Origin: Bacteroidales bacterium
GTDB lineage: Bacteria; Bacteroidota; Bacteroidia; Bacteroidales; F082
Direction: 5' to 3'
Length of the DNA stretch: 64,000 nt
NCBI GenBank assembly: GCA_017477425.1
Contig: JAFUVT010000001.1
Span: forward strand, 62,001-126,000
Shown: in pieces, positions 31,507 through 38,911 of the stretch
Layout of the letters: the number at the start of each line of letters is the position of its first letter
How positions within the stretch are numbered: the first letter of the stretch is position 1
Notes under the pieces: model-generated
Told to the model about the DNA's origin: nothing
The model's database searches: none
What the model saw: only the letters and a program-made list of their open reading frames with translations
Made by a program: the position numbers and the translations under genes

Positions 31507-32814
31507 ATCTTCGATTGATAAAGATTGAAGCGAAAGCTCGTACTTCCCGAAGGCATTTGCAGGCAAGGCCTTGACGCGTTCCTCAAGTGTCTTGGGGTTG
31601 ATTTTCTCAGGATTGCGCTTGATTTCGGCCACGATGCCCGTGTGCTCGAATTCGTTCAGCGCAATCATATCGATTTCGTTTTCGCCTTTGCGGTCCCACC
31701 AGTTGCCGGCCATCGTGAACTCGCCCGATTCCATCGCCTTGGCTTGGAAATACTGTTCGAGCGTGCGACCCGAGAATTTTTCGTAATATTTCCCCATATT
31801 CTGCCGCAATGCCCCCAGTTGTTGGCGCTCAATCAGCGACTGGTAAGGCCAGATGAAGCGGAACCAAAAGCGCAGGAACTGGTCCGAAATCTCGTAGGCC
31901 GAGACCTTGCTGTTGGGCTTGGCCAGCACGGGCTTGAGGCGCTTCACGAGCATGAAGTTCTTCTCCAAGTTCTGCAAATATACGCCCATGTCCTTTTGCA
32001 TCGCGCCGTCAATCTCGCTGCGTTTGGTCATGCCGCTTGCAATCAGTTGTAGCACAGAGAAATAGGTGTTTCCATCGTCGCTAAACTCTTGATACATCAG
32101 GTCGCGGCCCTCGGTGAGGAAGTAGGAATCAGGGCGGCAAACGTAGTTGAGCATTTTTTCCTTGGTGAAGCACTGCGCGTCCATCAACAACTCAACGTAT
32201 TTGGCCACGCCGCCGGTAATCATATAGAGGCAGAGCAGGTCCTCGTTCTTGTAGTTGGGGCAGTGGTCGCGGAAAATTTGCTTCAGCACCTCGATGCGGA
32301 AGGGCAGGAGGGTGAATTTCGAGGTGGGGCGACCGTAAAGCGGCTCGTTCTCGTCTTCGAAGATGCGTTTCATCAGTGACTGGATGCTGCCCGAGGCCAC
32401 CAAGTGCAGGTGCGACTCGCGATGATAGCGGTCCCAAAGGTCTTGTATCTCGCTGAAGATGGCGGGATTCACCTTTTGGAGGTTCTGGAACTCGTCGAAG
32501 AAAACGGTGAAATGCCGCTGCAACGACTCTTTCATAATCACCTCAAACAAGTCGCGGAAGCGGCTGATTTGGCCATAGACTTGGATGCCCAGCTGCTCTT
32601 GAATCGTCTGCTGGAACTTCTGGCAAAGCACCGCCTCGCTGTCTTTCGAGACGAAGAGATAAGCGACGTTCTTGCCTTCCAAAGCCTTGTTAATCAGCGA
32701 GGTCTTTCCCACGCGGCGGCGTCCCGTCAGCACGGTGAACACCGCCGACCTTTCGGTCTGCTTTTCGCTTTGCAACAGCAGCTCCAGTTCCATTTCCCTG
32801 TCGTAGAATTTCAT
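31501..32814 (-). CDS. AAA ATPase with DUF234 C-terminal domain
   Basis: The 437-aa protein has Walker A TGRRRVGKTS, Walker B FTVFFDEFQNLQ, a sensor-like LHLVASGSIQSLM and a winged-helix middle part. The C-terminal DUF234 domain carries a complete PD-(D/E)xK-like core: WWDRKGENEIDMIALNEF then GIVAEIKRNP. It belongs to the same broad ATPase class as the two DUF4143 genes in this window but to another family. The biological role is unknown; relatives are abundant, variable and scattered in Bacteroidota and archaea. The gene is flanked by the palindromes P1 and P3, with a partial one (P2) in its leader. Confidence 0.9.
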   Translation of the reverse strand: MKFYDREMELELLLQSEKQTERSAVFTVLTGRRRVGKTSLINKALEGKNVAYLFVSKDSEAVLCQKFQQTIQEQLGIQVYGQISRFRDLFEVIMKESLQRHFTVFFDEFQNLQKVNPAIFSEIQDLWDRYHRESHLHLVASGSIQSLMKRIFEDENEPLYGRPTSKFTLLPFRIEVLKQIFRDHCPNYKNEDLLCLYMITGGVAKYVELLMDAQCFTKEKMLNYVCRPDSYFLTEGRDLMYQEFSDDGNTYFSVLQLIASGMTKRSEIDGAMQKDMGVYLQNLEKNFMLVKRLKPVLAKPNSKVSAYEISDQFLRFWFRFIWPYQSLIERQQLGALRQNMGKYYEKFSGRTLEQYFQAKAMESGEFTMAGNWWDRKGENEIDMIALNEFEHTGIVAEIKRNPEKINPKTLEERVKALPANAFGKYELSLQSLSIEDM

Positions 32815-32852
32815 AATATGAATCGTTATTTATATAAATCGTCATTTACATT
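32815..32852. repeat. Imperfect palindrome P2 in the ATPase leader
   Basis: Minus-strand order is atgtaaatgacgatttat then ataaataacgattcat. It matches P1 and P3 in the outer atgtaaa and the cgatt spacing but only roughly pairs with itself. It occupies the whole leader from the predicted start of transcription to the ATG, a natural place for an operator. Confidence 0.6.
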
Positions 32853-32859
32853 CACGCCG

Positions 32860-32867
32860 CAAAGATA
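32860..32867 (-). promoter_or_regulatory. -7 box for the DUF234 ATPase
   Basis: TATCTTTG followed by CGGCG on the minus strand, 45 bases upstream of the ATG. Confidence 0.6.
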
Positions 32868-32874
32868 CAAAAAG

Positions 32875-32910
32875 AAAAAAATCCGCCAAGCATTTTCGGC
32901 GGATTTTTTT
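32875..32910 (-). terminator. Intrinsic terminator after pruA
   Basis: aaaaaaatccgcc and its complement ggcggattttttt enclose a ten-base loop, with seven T after the stem on either strand. It separates pruA from the ATPase promoter. Confidence 0.85.
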
Positions 32911-32916
32911 CAAGAT

Positions 32917-32954
32917 AATGTAAATCGTGATTAATATTAATCGTCGTTTACATT
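32917..32954. repeat. Palindrome P3 just past the pruA stop
   Basis: The halves aatgtaaatcgtgattaat and attaatcgtcgtttacatt pair at 15 of 19 positions and share the outer and central parts with P1. P1 and P3 mark the two ends of a unit of about 1.48 kb holding only the DUF234 ATPase, its promoter and the terminator. Confidence 0.8.
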
Positions 32955-32956
32955 TA

Positions 32957-34588
32957 TTAATCCTTAGCTAGGAACGGATACCCATAAGCGGCAGCAGGAA
33001 CAAACGTGTTCTTGATGGCGCGCGGGCTGGTCCAGCGGATGAGGTTCCAGAGGCCGCCGGCCTTGTCGTTGGTGCCGCTGGCGCGGGCACCACCGAAGGG
33101 CTGCATGCCGACCACGGCCCCCGTGGGCTTGTCGTTCACGTAGTAGTTGCCGGCTGCGTGGCGCAGCTTGTCGTTGGCAATCTTTTGGGCCTTCAGGCAG
33201 TTGCCGAAGAAGGCACCGGTGAGGGCGTAAGGCGACGATTGGTCGCACACATCCAGCATCTCCTCAAACTTGTTGTCGTCGTACACATAGATGGTGATGA
33301 TGGGTCCGAAAATCTCTTCCACCATGCTCTCGTAGTTCGGCACCTTGGCGAGGATGACAGTAGGCTCCACGAAGTAGCCCACGCTCTTGTCGCAGTGGCC
33401 ACCGAAGACGATCTCAGCGTCGTTGCTGGCTTGGGCGCGGTCGATGTAGCCCTTGCAGTTGTCGAACGAGGCCTCGTCGATGACGGCGTTCACGTAGTTG
33501 GTGAAGTCCTTCACGTCGCCCATCTTGATGGTGCTCATCATGTCGCCCACGCGGTTCTTCACGTCGTTCCACATCGAAGCGGGGATGTAGGCACGCGAGG
33601 CGGCCGAGCACTTCTGGCCTTGGTACTCGAAGGCGCCGCGCACGATGGCCACGGCCACCTCTTGCGGGTCGGCGCTGTTGTGGACGAAGATGAAGTCCTT
33701 GCCGCCAGTCTCACCGATGAGGCGCGGATACGACTTGTAGAGGTCGAGGTTCTGGCCGGTGGTCTTCCAGAGGCTCTTGAAGGTGGCGGTGCTGCCGGTG
33801 AAGTGGATGGCGTTGAAGTTCTTGTCCTTCAGGGCCACGCCGCTGATGACGCTGCCCTTGCCAGGCAGGAAGTTGACGACGCCGGCGGGCAGACCGGCTT
33901 CCATGAAGATGCGCATGTCGGTGTAGTTCGACAGCAGGGCGGTCGTCGAGGGCTTCCAGATGGTGGTGTTGCCCATCAAGGCGGGCGTCATGTTCAGGTT
34001 GGAGGCGATGGACGAGAAGTTGAAAGGCGTGATGGCGAACACAAAACCTTCCAACGGACGGTATTCGGTGCGGTTCAGCTGGTCGTTGGCCGAAGCGGGC
34101 TGCTCGGCGTAGAGCTTGCTGGCGTAGTAGTTGTTGTAGCGGAAGAAGTCGATGGTCTCGCAGGCGCTGTCGATTTCGGCCTGGAAGCAGTTCTTCGACT
34201 GTCCGAGCATCGTGGCGGCGTTGATGCGGGCGCGGTACTTGGTGGCCAGCATCTCGCCGATGCGTGCCATGATGGCGGCGCGCTCGTCCCAAGGCGTGTT
34301 CTCCCAGTCGTGTTTGGCGGCTTGGGCGGCATCGATGGCCATGCGGACTTCCTTCTCGCCAACCTTGTGGTAGCGGGCGATGACGTGCTTGTGGTCGTGA
34401 GGCATGACGACCTCACCCATGTCGCCGGTGCGGACTTCCTGCCCGTTGATGATGGCGGGGATTTCGACGACTTCGTTCGATTGTCTTTCCAGTTCCTTTT
34501 GGAGCTCGATGCGCTCCGGGCTGCCCGGACGGTAAGCCTTTACCGGCTCGTTGTCGGGCTTCGCAAATGTAATCAGTGCGTTGTTCAT
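32957..34588 (-). CDS. pruA: 1-pyrroline-5-carboxylate dehydrogenase
   Basis: The 543-aa enzyme oxidises glutamate-gamma-semialdehyde to glutamate with NAD, the last step of proline breakdown. Aldehyde dehydrogenase motifs are clear: FAITPFNFSSIASNL, GNTTIWKPSTTALLS (cofactor binding), IHFTGSTATF, LIGETGGKDFIFV with the catalytic Glu, and EYQGQKCSAASRAYIP with the catalytic Cys. The closing GMQPFGGARASGTNDKAGG is typical. Its length matches the single-function (not PutA-fused) enzyme of Bacteroidota. No proline dehydrogenase gene is in the window. Codon use is strongly GC-biased, as expected for a highly expressed gene. Confidence 0.97.
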   Translation of the reverse strand: MNNALITFAKPDNEPVKAYRPGSPERIELQKELERQSNEVVEIPAIINGQEVRTGDMGEVVMPHDHKHVIARYHKVGEKEVRMAIDAAQAAKHDWENTPWDERAAIMARIGEMLATKYRARINAATMLGQSKNCFQAEIDSACETIDFFRYNNYYASKLYAEQPASANDQLNRTEYRPLEGFVFAITPFNFSSIASNLNMTPALMGNTTIWKPSTTALLSNYTDMRIFMEAGLPAGVVNFLPGKGSVISGVALKDKNFNAIHFTGSTATFKSLWKTTGQNLDLYKSYPRLIGETGGKDFIFVHNSADPQEVAVAIVRGAFEYQGQKCSAASRAYIPASMWNDVKNRVGDMMSTIKMGDVKDFTNYVNAVIDEASFDNCKGYIDRAQASNDAEIVFGGHCDKSVGYFVEPTVILAKVPNYESMVEEIFGPIITIYVYDDNKFEEMLDVCDQSSPYALTGAFFGNCLKAQKIANDKLRHAAGNYYVNDKPTGAVVGMQPFGGARASGTNDKAGGLWNLIRWTSPRAIKNTFVPAAAYGYPFLAKD

Positions 34589-34634
34589 TTTGTTATTTAA
34601 GATTTAAAGATTTAAGATTCAAAAATTGCGGTTG

Positions 34635-34642
34635 CAAATATA
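34635..34642 (-). promoter_or_regulatory. -7 box for pruA
   Basis: TATATTTG followed by CAACC on the minus strand, 46 bases upstream of the ATG. The leader holds three near-copies of aagattt/aagattc. Confidence 0.6.
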
Positions 34643-34685
34643 GTAAAAATCATTGCGAAAAACGCCGTTGCGAAATTTTTCGCAA

Positions 34686-35441
34686 TCAATTCAACCGTTT
34701 GATAGCCTGCAGCAAATGTGTATGCTCATTCCGTTCCTTATTGAATATGCCTGTCTGGTCAAGATAGTCGATGCGCACCTCGCCCGAGGTGTGGATGATG
34801 CGCTCGTCGCCCATGACGATGCCTACGTGGGTGATGTGACCGTCTTCTTCGCCGAAGAAGGCGAGGTCACCTGGTTGCGTCTCTTGCAGGAAATAGACCC
34901 ACTCGCCACATTTCACCTGCTGCGAGGCATCGCGAGGTAGCGTGAGACCGGCCATGCGGGCGCAAACCTGCGCCAGCCCAGAGCAGTCGATGCCGAAGGC
35001 CGTGCGACCTCCCCAAAGATAAGGCGCGCCGAGCAGCTTTTTTGCGTTCTCAACCAACAACTCCGGCTGGAATTGCGCTGGCATTTCCACCGCGTCAGGA
35101 TGTGGCTCGTAAAGCGGCGTGCCCAAAGTCAAAAACTTGCCTCCGACTTCGGCGATAGCTTTATTAATAAGGAATGGCCGTTTCGCCTTCAAGTCATAGA
35201 AATCTTCCGTGCTGATTTCATGGAATTGCTTCGCCTGAATCCAGCCTTCGTAGTAAAGCTGAGGTTCCTGAGCCTGTCGAAGGACCGACTGCCCATTTTC
35301 AGTCTTTATCAAAACCCATTCCTGGGTTTTATCCAAAACCGTATAAGTCTCGTTATAAAGCAGTTGACTGACCATCTCCGATGCGTGTCGGTCTTCCTTG
35401 CGCATGGCGATGGCGGATAGGTTGCAGATGCCGTAAGTCAT
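34686..35441 (-). CDS. SH3-like / NlpC-P60 dipeptidyl peptidase (YkfC-like)
   Basis: The 251-aa protein combines an N-terminal SH3-like half (about 1-115) with a C40 peptidase domain. The active site is visible as FGIDCSGL (C153), THVGIVMG (H205) and RIIHTSG (H217). Proteins of this layout cut between gamma-D-Glu and L-Lys/DAP in peptidoglycan fragments. There is no signal peptide, so it is probably a cytoplasmic muropeptide-recycling enzyme like YkfC. Residues 54-61 (LRQAQEPQ) are encoded by a short dispersed-repeat sequence inside the gene and look like an insertion in the SH3 part. Confidence 0.9.
   Translation of the reverse strand: MTYGICNLSAIAMRKEDRHASEMVSQLLYNETYTVLDKTQEWVLIKTENGQSVLRQAQEPQLYYEGWIQAKQFHEISTEDFYDLKAKRPFLINKAIAEVGGKFLTLGTPLYEPHPDAVEMPAQFQPELLVENAKKLLGAPYLWGGRTAFGIDCSGLAQVCARMAGLTLPRDASQQVKCGEWVYFLQETQPGDLAFFGEEDGHITHVGIVMGDERIIHTSGEVRIDYLDQTGIFNKERNEHTHLLQAIKRLN
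35263..35285. repeat. REP-like element inside the NlpC/P60 gene
   Basis: ggttcctgagcctgtcgaag followed by GAC. From memory this sequence is a short dispersed repeat found in many bacterial genomes, usually intergenic. Here it is in frame and encodes VLRQAQEP. Confidence 0.6.
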
Positions 35442-35463
35442 ATTAATAGTTGTTTTCTGGCCG

Positions 35464-35471
35464 CTAAATTA
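35464..35471 (-). promoter_or_regulatory. -7 box for the YkfC-like gene
   Basis: TAATTTAG followed by CGGCC on the minus strand, 22 bases upstream of the ATG. The last base differs from the consensus G spacing. Confidence 0.4.
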
Positions 35472-35534
35472 GCGAACAAAGCAGTGCAAATCGCCTTTTT
35501 TCGTCAATTTTTTTCAAGGAATTGGTCTTTTTTT

Positions 35535-35542
35535 TAATTTAG
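35535..35542 (+). promoter_or_regulatory. -7 box for the 7TM-HD gene
   Basis: TAATTTAG followed by CAC; the same variant box as the divergent neighbour, 15 bases upstream of the first ATG. Confidence 0.4.
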
Positions 35543-35557
35543 CACACGCTTTTTCTA

Positions 35558-37645
35558 ATGAAGCGTTTGTGTAAATCATTGTTTATGAGTAAGATAAAAG
35601 ATTTTTTCAATAAAATAAGGCATAGTTATTACACCATCGCCAAGGTGACGGCCTTTCTTGTCGCGATTGTTTTGGTCTGCTGGCAGATGCCACGCACGGG
35701 CAAATTCAAATACGAGTTCCAGCTCTCCAAACCCTGGCAGCACGAGAGTTTGATGGCTCCGTTTGATTTCCCGATTTACAAGGACTACGAAACTTTAAAT
35801 GCCGAACGTGAGGCGGCCCGAAACGCTGTGAAGCCGATCTTCGTTTTCAACGACGACGAAATGATGGCTTCGCGTAACTTGCTGTTTGTCAACTTCGATG
35901 CCCGATGGAACGCCGAGAGCCATCTTGACCGCGACCGCAACCTCGACTTCCTTTTCAACGTGTTCGACTCCATTCAGGATCGAGGCATTGTCGCCTACAA
36001 CAATGCTACCAAAGGTCTCTCGCCAACCAGCGAGGTGAGCGTCATCCGCAACCGCGTGATGCGCTCGGCCCGCTATGGGGAACTCTATAGCATGAACACG
36101 GCCAACGAGGCTGTGGAATCCATTTTGGGCCATGCAGAGACCGACATTGAAGCCAAATTGCTTTCCGATTTGCTCAAAGGGGCTTTGCGCCAAAACGTGT
36201 TCTATAATGCCGACCTCACCAACCAGGAAATCGACAAGGCCGAGGCTGCCGTATCGCTGACCAACGGCATGGTGCAAAAGGACGAACTCATCGTTTCGGA
36301 GGGACAGAACGTGGACGCCCGTACCTATGCCGTGCTCAATTCGCTGCAGCGCGAATATACCTCGCGCTCGATGTCGAGCGACGAGTCGCTGCGGGTGTTG
36401 CTGAGCCAAGTTTTCCTCGTCGCGCTCATCTTCACGCTGATGGGCTTGTATGGCAACAAGTTGCACAAGAAAATCTTTTCCGAGTTGCGCAACATTGTCC
36501 TGCTGCTCACTATTATGCTGCTGATTATCATTCCTTCGTACGTTTTGGTCAGATTGGCGCCTGGCCTGATTTATATGATGCCCGTGTGCTTGCTGGCCAT
36601 TATGGTGGGCGCGTTCTTCAACCTGCGTTTGGCTTTCTCCACCCAAGTCTTTGCCGTGATGTTGATTTCGTTGGCCGTGCCCAATCCTTTCCAGTTCGTT
36701 TTTATGCAGTTGGTGGCTACGGTCATCACGGTGTTCGGTATGTCGAACACGCGCGCCCACCATCGTTTTGTGCAGGCGGCTTTGTTCGTCTTCGTGGGCT
36801 ATCTGTTGGTTTATCTCGCCTTCACTTTCCTCACAACGAGCGATGTCGACTGGGAAGTGGTGTTCCTCTTGGTCTTAAACGGTTTGTTCACGATGCTTGC
36901 ACAACCGATCATCCTCATTTTGGAGCGTGTTTTTGGGCTCACCACATCGCTGTCGTTACTGGAGTTGAGCAATACCAACAGCCCTTTGTTGCGCGAACTT
37001 GCCACCACGGCACCAGGCACCTTCCAGCATTCCATCCAGGTGGCCAATCTTTGCGAGGAAGTGCTCTTCGAAATCGGTGGTGACACGGTACTGGCGCGTA
37101 CAGGAGCTTTATATCACGATATTGGCAAGATAAAGAATTCGATGTATTTCACTGAAAACCAACACGGAGCCTATAGTCCGCACAACGACCTTTCCAATAT
37201 GGAAAGTGCCGAAATCATCATCTCACACGTGACTGATGGCATCGAGCTGGCGCACAAGAATCATATCCCCGAACGTATCATCGACTTCATCCGCACCCAT
37301 CACGGCACGCGTCGGACGGATTATTTCTACATCAACGAGCAAAAGGCGCATCCTGATGAGGAAATCGACCCGACACCGTTCACCTATCACGGTCCGGCGC
37401 CGTTCTCGCGCGAGACGGCCGTCCTGATGATGGCGGACAGCATCGAAGCGGCCTCCCACAGTCTGAAGGAGCCTGACGAAAAGAAAATCAGCGATTTAGT
37501 TGATAACATCATCAACAAGCAGATGGAAGCGGGTCAGTTCCTCAACACCGACCTCACCCTACGCGACATCGAAACTTGTCGCAAGGTGCTGAAAAAGAAG
37601 TTGATGAGTATTTATCACGTAAGGATTGCTTATCCCGAGAAGTGA
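35558..37645 (+). CDS. 7TM-HD membrane phosphodiesterase (PgpH-like)
   Basis: The 695-aa protein follows the PgpH plan: one N-terminal membrane helix, an extracytoplasmic 7TMR-HDED domain (about 45-280), seven membrane helices (about 285-470) and a cytoplasmic HD domain. The HD domain shows PGTFQHSIQVANLCEE, ALYHDIGKIKN, HVTDGIELAHKN and IRTHHGTRRTDYF. PgpH enzymes hydrolyse cyclic di-AMP and so influence cell-wall and osmotic balance. The second ATG (MSKIKDFF, ten codons in) is an equally plausible start, leaving a longer leader. It is divergent from the YkfC-like gene. Confidence 0.92.
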   Translation: MKRLCKSLFMSKIKDFFNKIRHSYYTIAKVTAFLVAIVLVCWQMPRTGKFKYEFQLSKPWQHESLMAPFDFPIYKDYETLNAEREAARNAVKPIFVFNDDEMMASRNLLFVNFDARWNAESHLDRDRNLDFLFNVFDSIQDRGIVAYNNATKGLSPTSEVSVIRNRVMRSARYGELYSMNTANEAVESILGHAETDIEAKLLSDLLKGALRQNVFYNADLTNQEIDKAEAAVSLTNGMVQKDELIVSEGQNVDARTYAVLNSLQREYTSRSMSSDESLRVLLSQVFLVALIFTLMGLYGNKLHKKIFSELRNIVLLLTIMLLIIIPSYVLVRLAPGLIYMMPVCLLAIMVGAFFNLRLAFSTQVFAVMLISLAVPNPFQFVFMQLVATVITVFGMSNTRAHHRFVQAALFVFVGYLLVYLAFTFLTTSDVDWEVVFLLVLNGLFTMLAQPIILILERVFGLTTSLSLLELSNTNSPLLRELATTAPGTFQHSIQVANLCEEVLFEIGGDTVLARTGALYHDIGKIKNSMYFTENQHGAYSPHNDLSNMESAEIIISHVTDGIELAHKNHIPERIIDFIRTHHGTRRTDYFYINEQKAHPDEEIDPTPFTYHGPAPFSRETAVLMMADSIEAASHSLKEPDEKKISDLVDNIINKQMEAGQFLNTDLTLRDIETCRKVLKKKLMSIYHVRIAYPEK

Positions 37646-37651
37646 CCCGCA

Positions 37652-37698
37652 GCGTCTGAAAGACGCGACTATAGTAACCGTAGGTCAGCGACCTACGG
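37652..37698. repeat. Double-hairpin intergenic element
   Basis: gcgtct-gaa-agacgc (37652-37666) is followed by ccgtaggtc-agc-gacctacgg (37678-37698). There is no T-run. It has the look of a REP-type dispersed element or a processing site in the gap between the 7TM-HD and retropepsin-like genes. Confidence 0.65.
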
Positions 37699-37744
37699 CA
37701 GCGCCCCGAAAAAGGAAAACAACAAACATATAAATACACTGAAA

Positions 37745-38911
37745 ATGAAAAAAATACGGAAACTGGTAGCACTAATTGCAACGGTTGCTGTATTGACTTC
37801 ATGCGACGGCATCATCGGTTATGCCATTCATGTGCAAAGAACTGACACCCACATGCGTCGCTATAACGACAATAGTGAGGTCGATGACGATACGATCCGT
37901 TTTGTTATCAATGAGAACACGCACCAAATGCTGATGAGGGCTGAGGTGAACGGAGTGGAAGACACGGTCTTGTATGACACGGGCGCAAATCCCACCGCAG
38001 TTTTGTTCTATTCCGATGAAACCAAGCCTGATGGAATGAAGTTTTACAAAGTACCAATCAATGGTGCTGACAAGAAAGCAAAGGTCTGGACGACCTGTAT
38101 TCCTGTCACCGTCAAGACACCGATGTGTGTGGGTGAGGCTTTTGGCAACGCCATTTTAATGGAACCATGTCGGGCTTGTGACAAAGAGAGTGCTATCAAT
38201 CGCTTTACCATATTAGGCTTCAATGGAATTGGAATAGGTTGTTACCAGTTGGACTTCACCCACAACAAGGTTTACAGAATGGATCGGAAGGAGATAGATT
38301 CTTTGGCATACCTTCCAGTCAAGTGCAAGTTTGAGTATGGTGTATTGTTCGTCTATCCCACCATCAACGGCGTTGAGCAAGAGTGCTTGTTCGACACTGG
38401 CAATGGCAATGGGATTCTCATATTGGATGCCCAAAGAGTGGAAAACCACAACGAGGACGACCTGCTTTATGAAGGCTCTTTTGGGGTAGCGATGGGTGGC
38501 ACAACAAAGAAACAACATTTTGTCATCGCGCCCCAAACAGAGGTGGAATTTGCAGGAAACAGCGAAACCGCGCCTGTTATGTTCTTGGAAAGCAATCTTG
38601 CCAATAACAACGTGGGCTTGCAATATATCAAGCGTTTCGATTGGATTATTGACCACTATAAGGAAAAGGTCTATGCCAAGCCCCATGTAGCGAATACGAT
38701 GGAATTGCCACAAAGGCGTTACAGCATTTCTACCGCCGACGGCACTTTGCGCATCTTGAAACGCCTCATTGATGGCAACGAAAAGTTCAAGGTCGGAGAC
38801 CAAATCGTTTCGGTGAACGGCGAGAAAATCACCGAGGAGAACATCTGCCATTATTATGACTTGCTGACCGAGAGCAAAGACTGGTCGGGGTTGGAGATTC
38901 AGGTGAAGTGA
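37745..38911 (+). CDS. Retropepsin-like aspartic protease lipoprotein with PDZ domain
   Basis: The 388-aa product has a lipobox (VLTSC, Cys 20) and so is membrane-anchored. Two DTG triads, VLYDTGANPT (78-80) and CLFDTGNGNG (217-219), each followed by a hydrophobic strand, mark two tandem retropepsin-like lobes within one chain, as in pepsin-type bilobal proteases or the Bacteroidota aspartyl protease family. A C-terminal PDZ domain (about 325-388, FKVGDQIVSVNGEKI) could bind substrate. The substrate is unknown. Its 3' end overlaps the convergent hipA-like gene by 13 bases. Confidence 0.85.
   Translation: MKKIRKLVALIATVAVLTSCDGIIGYAIHVQRTDTHMRRYNDNSEVDDDTIRFVINENTHQMLMRAEVNGVEDTVLYDTGANPTAVLFYSDETKPDGMKFYKVPINGADKKAKVWTTCIPVTVKTPMCVGEAFGNAILMEPCRACDKESAINRFTILGFNGIGIGCYQLDFTHNKVYRMDRKEIDSLAYLPVKCKFEYGVLFVYPTINGVEQECLFDTGNGNGILILDAQRVENHNEDDLLYEGSFGVAMGGTTKKQHFVIAPQTEVEFAGNSETAPVMFLESNLANNNVGLQYIKRFDWIIDHYKEKVYAKPHVANTMELPQRRYSISTADGTLRILKRLIDGNEKFKVGDQIVSVNGEKITEENICHYYDLLTESKDWSGLEIQVK

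Noticed and set aside
33158-34600. 480-codon plus-strand frame
   Set aside because: Antisense to pruA with the same artefactual composition.
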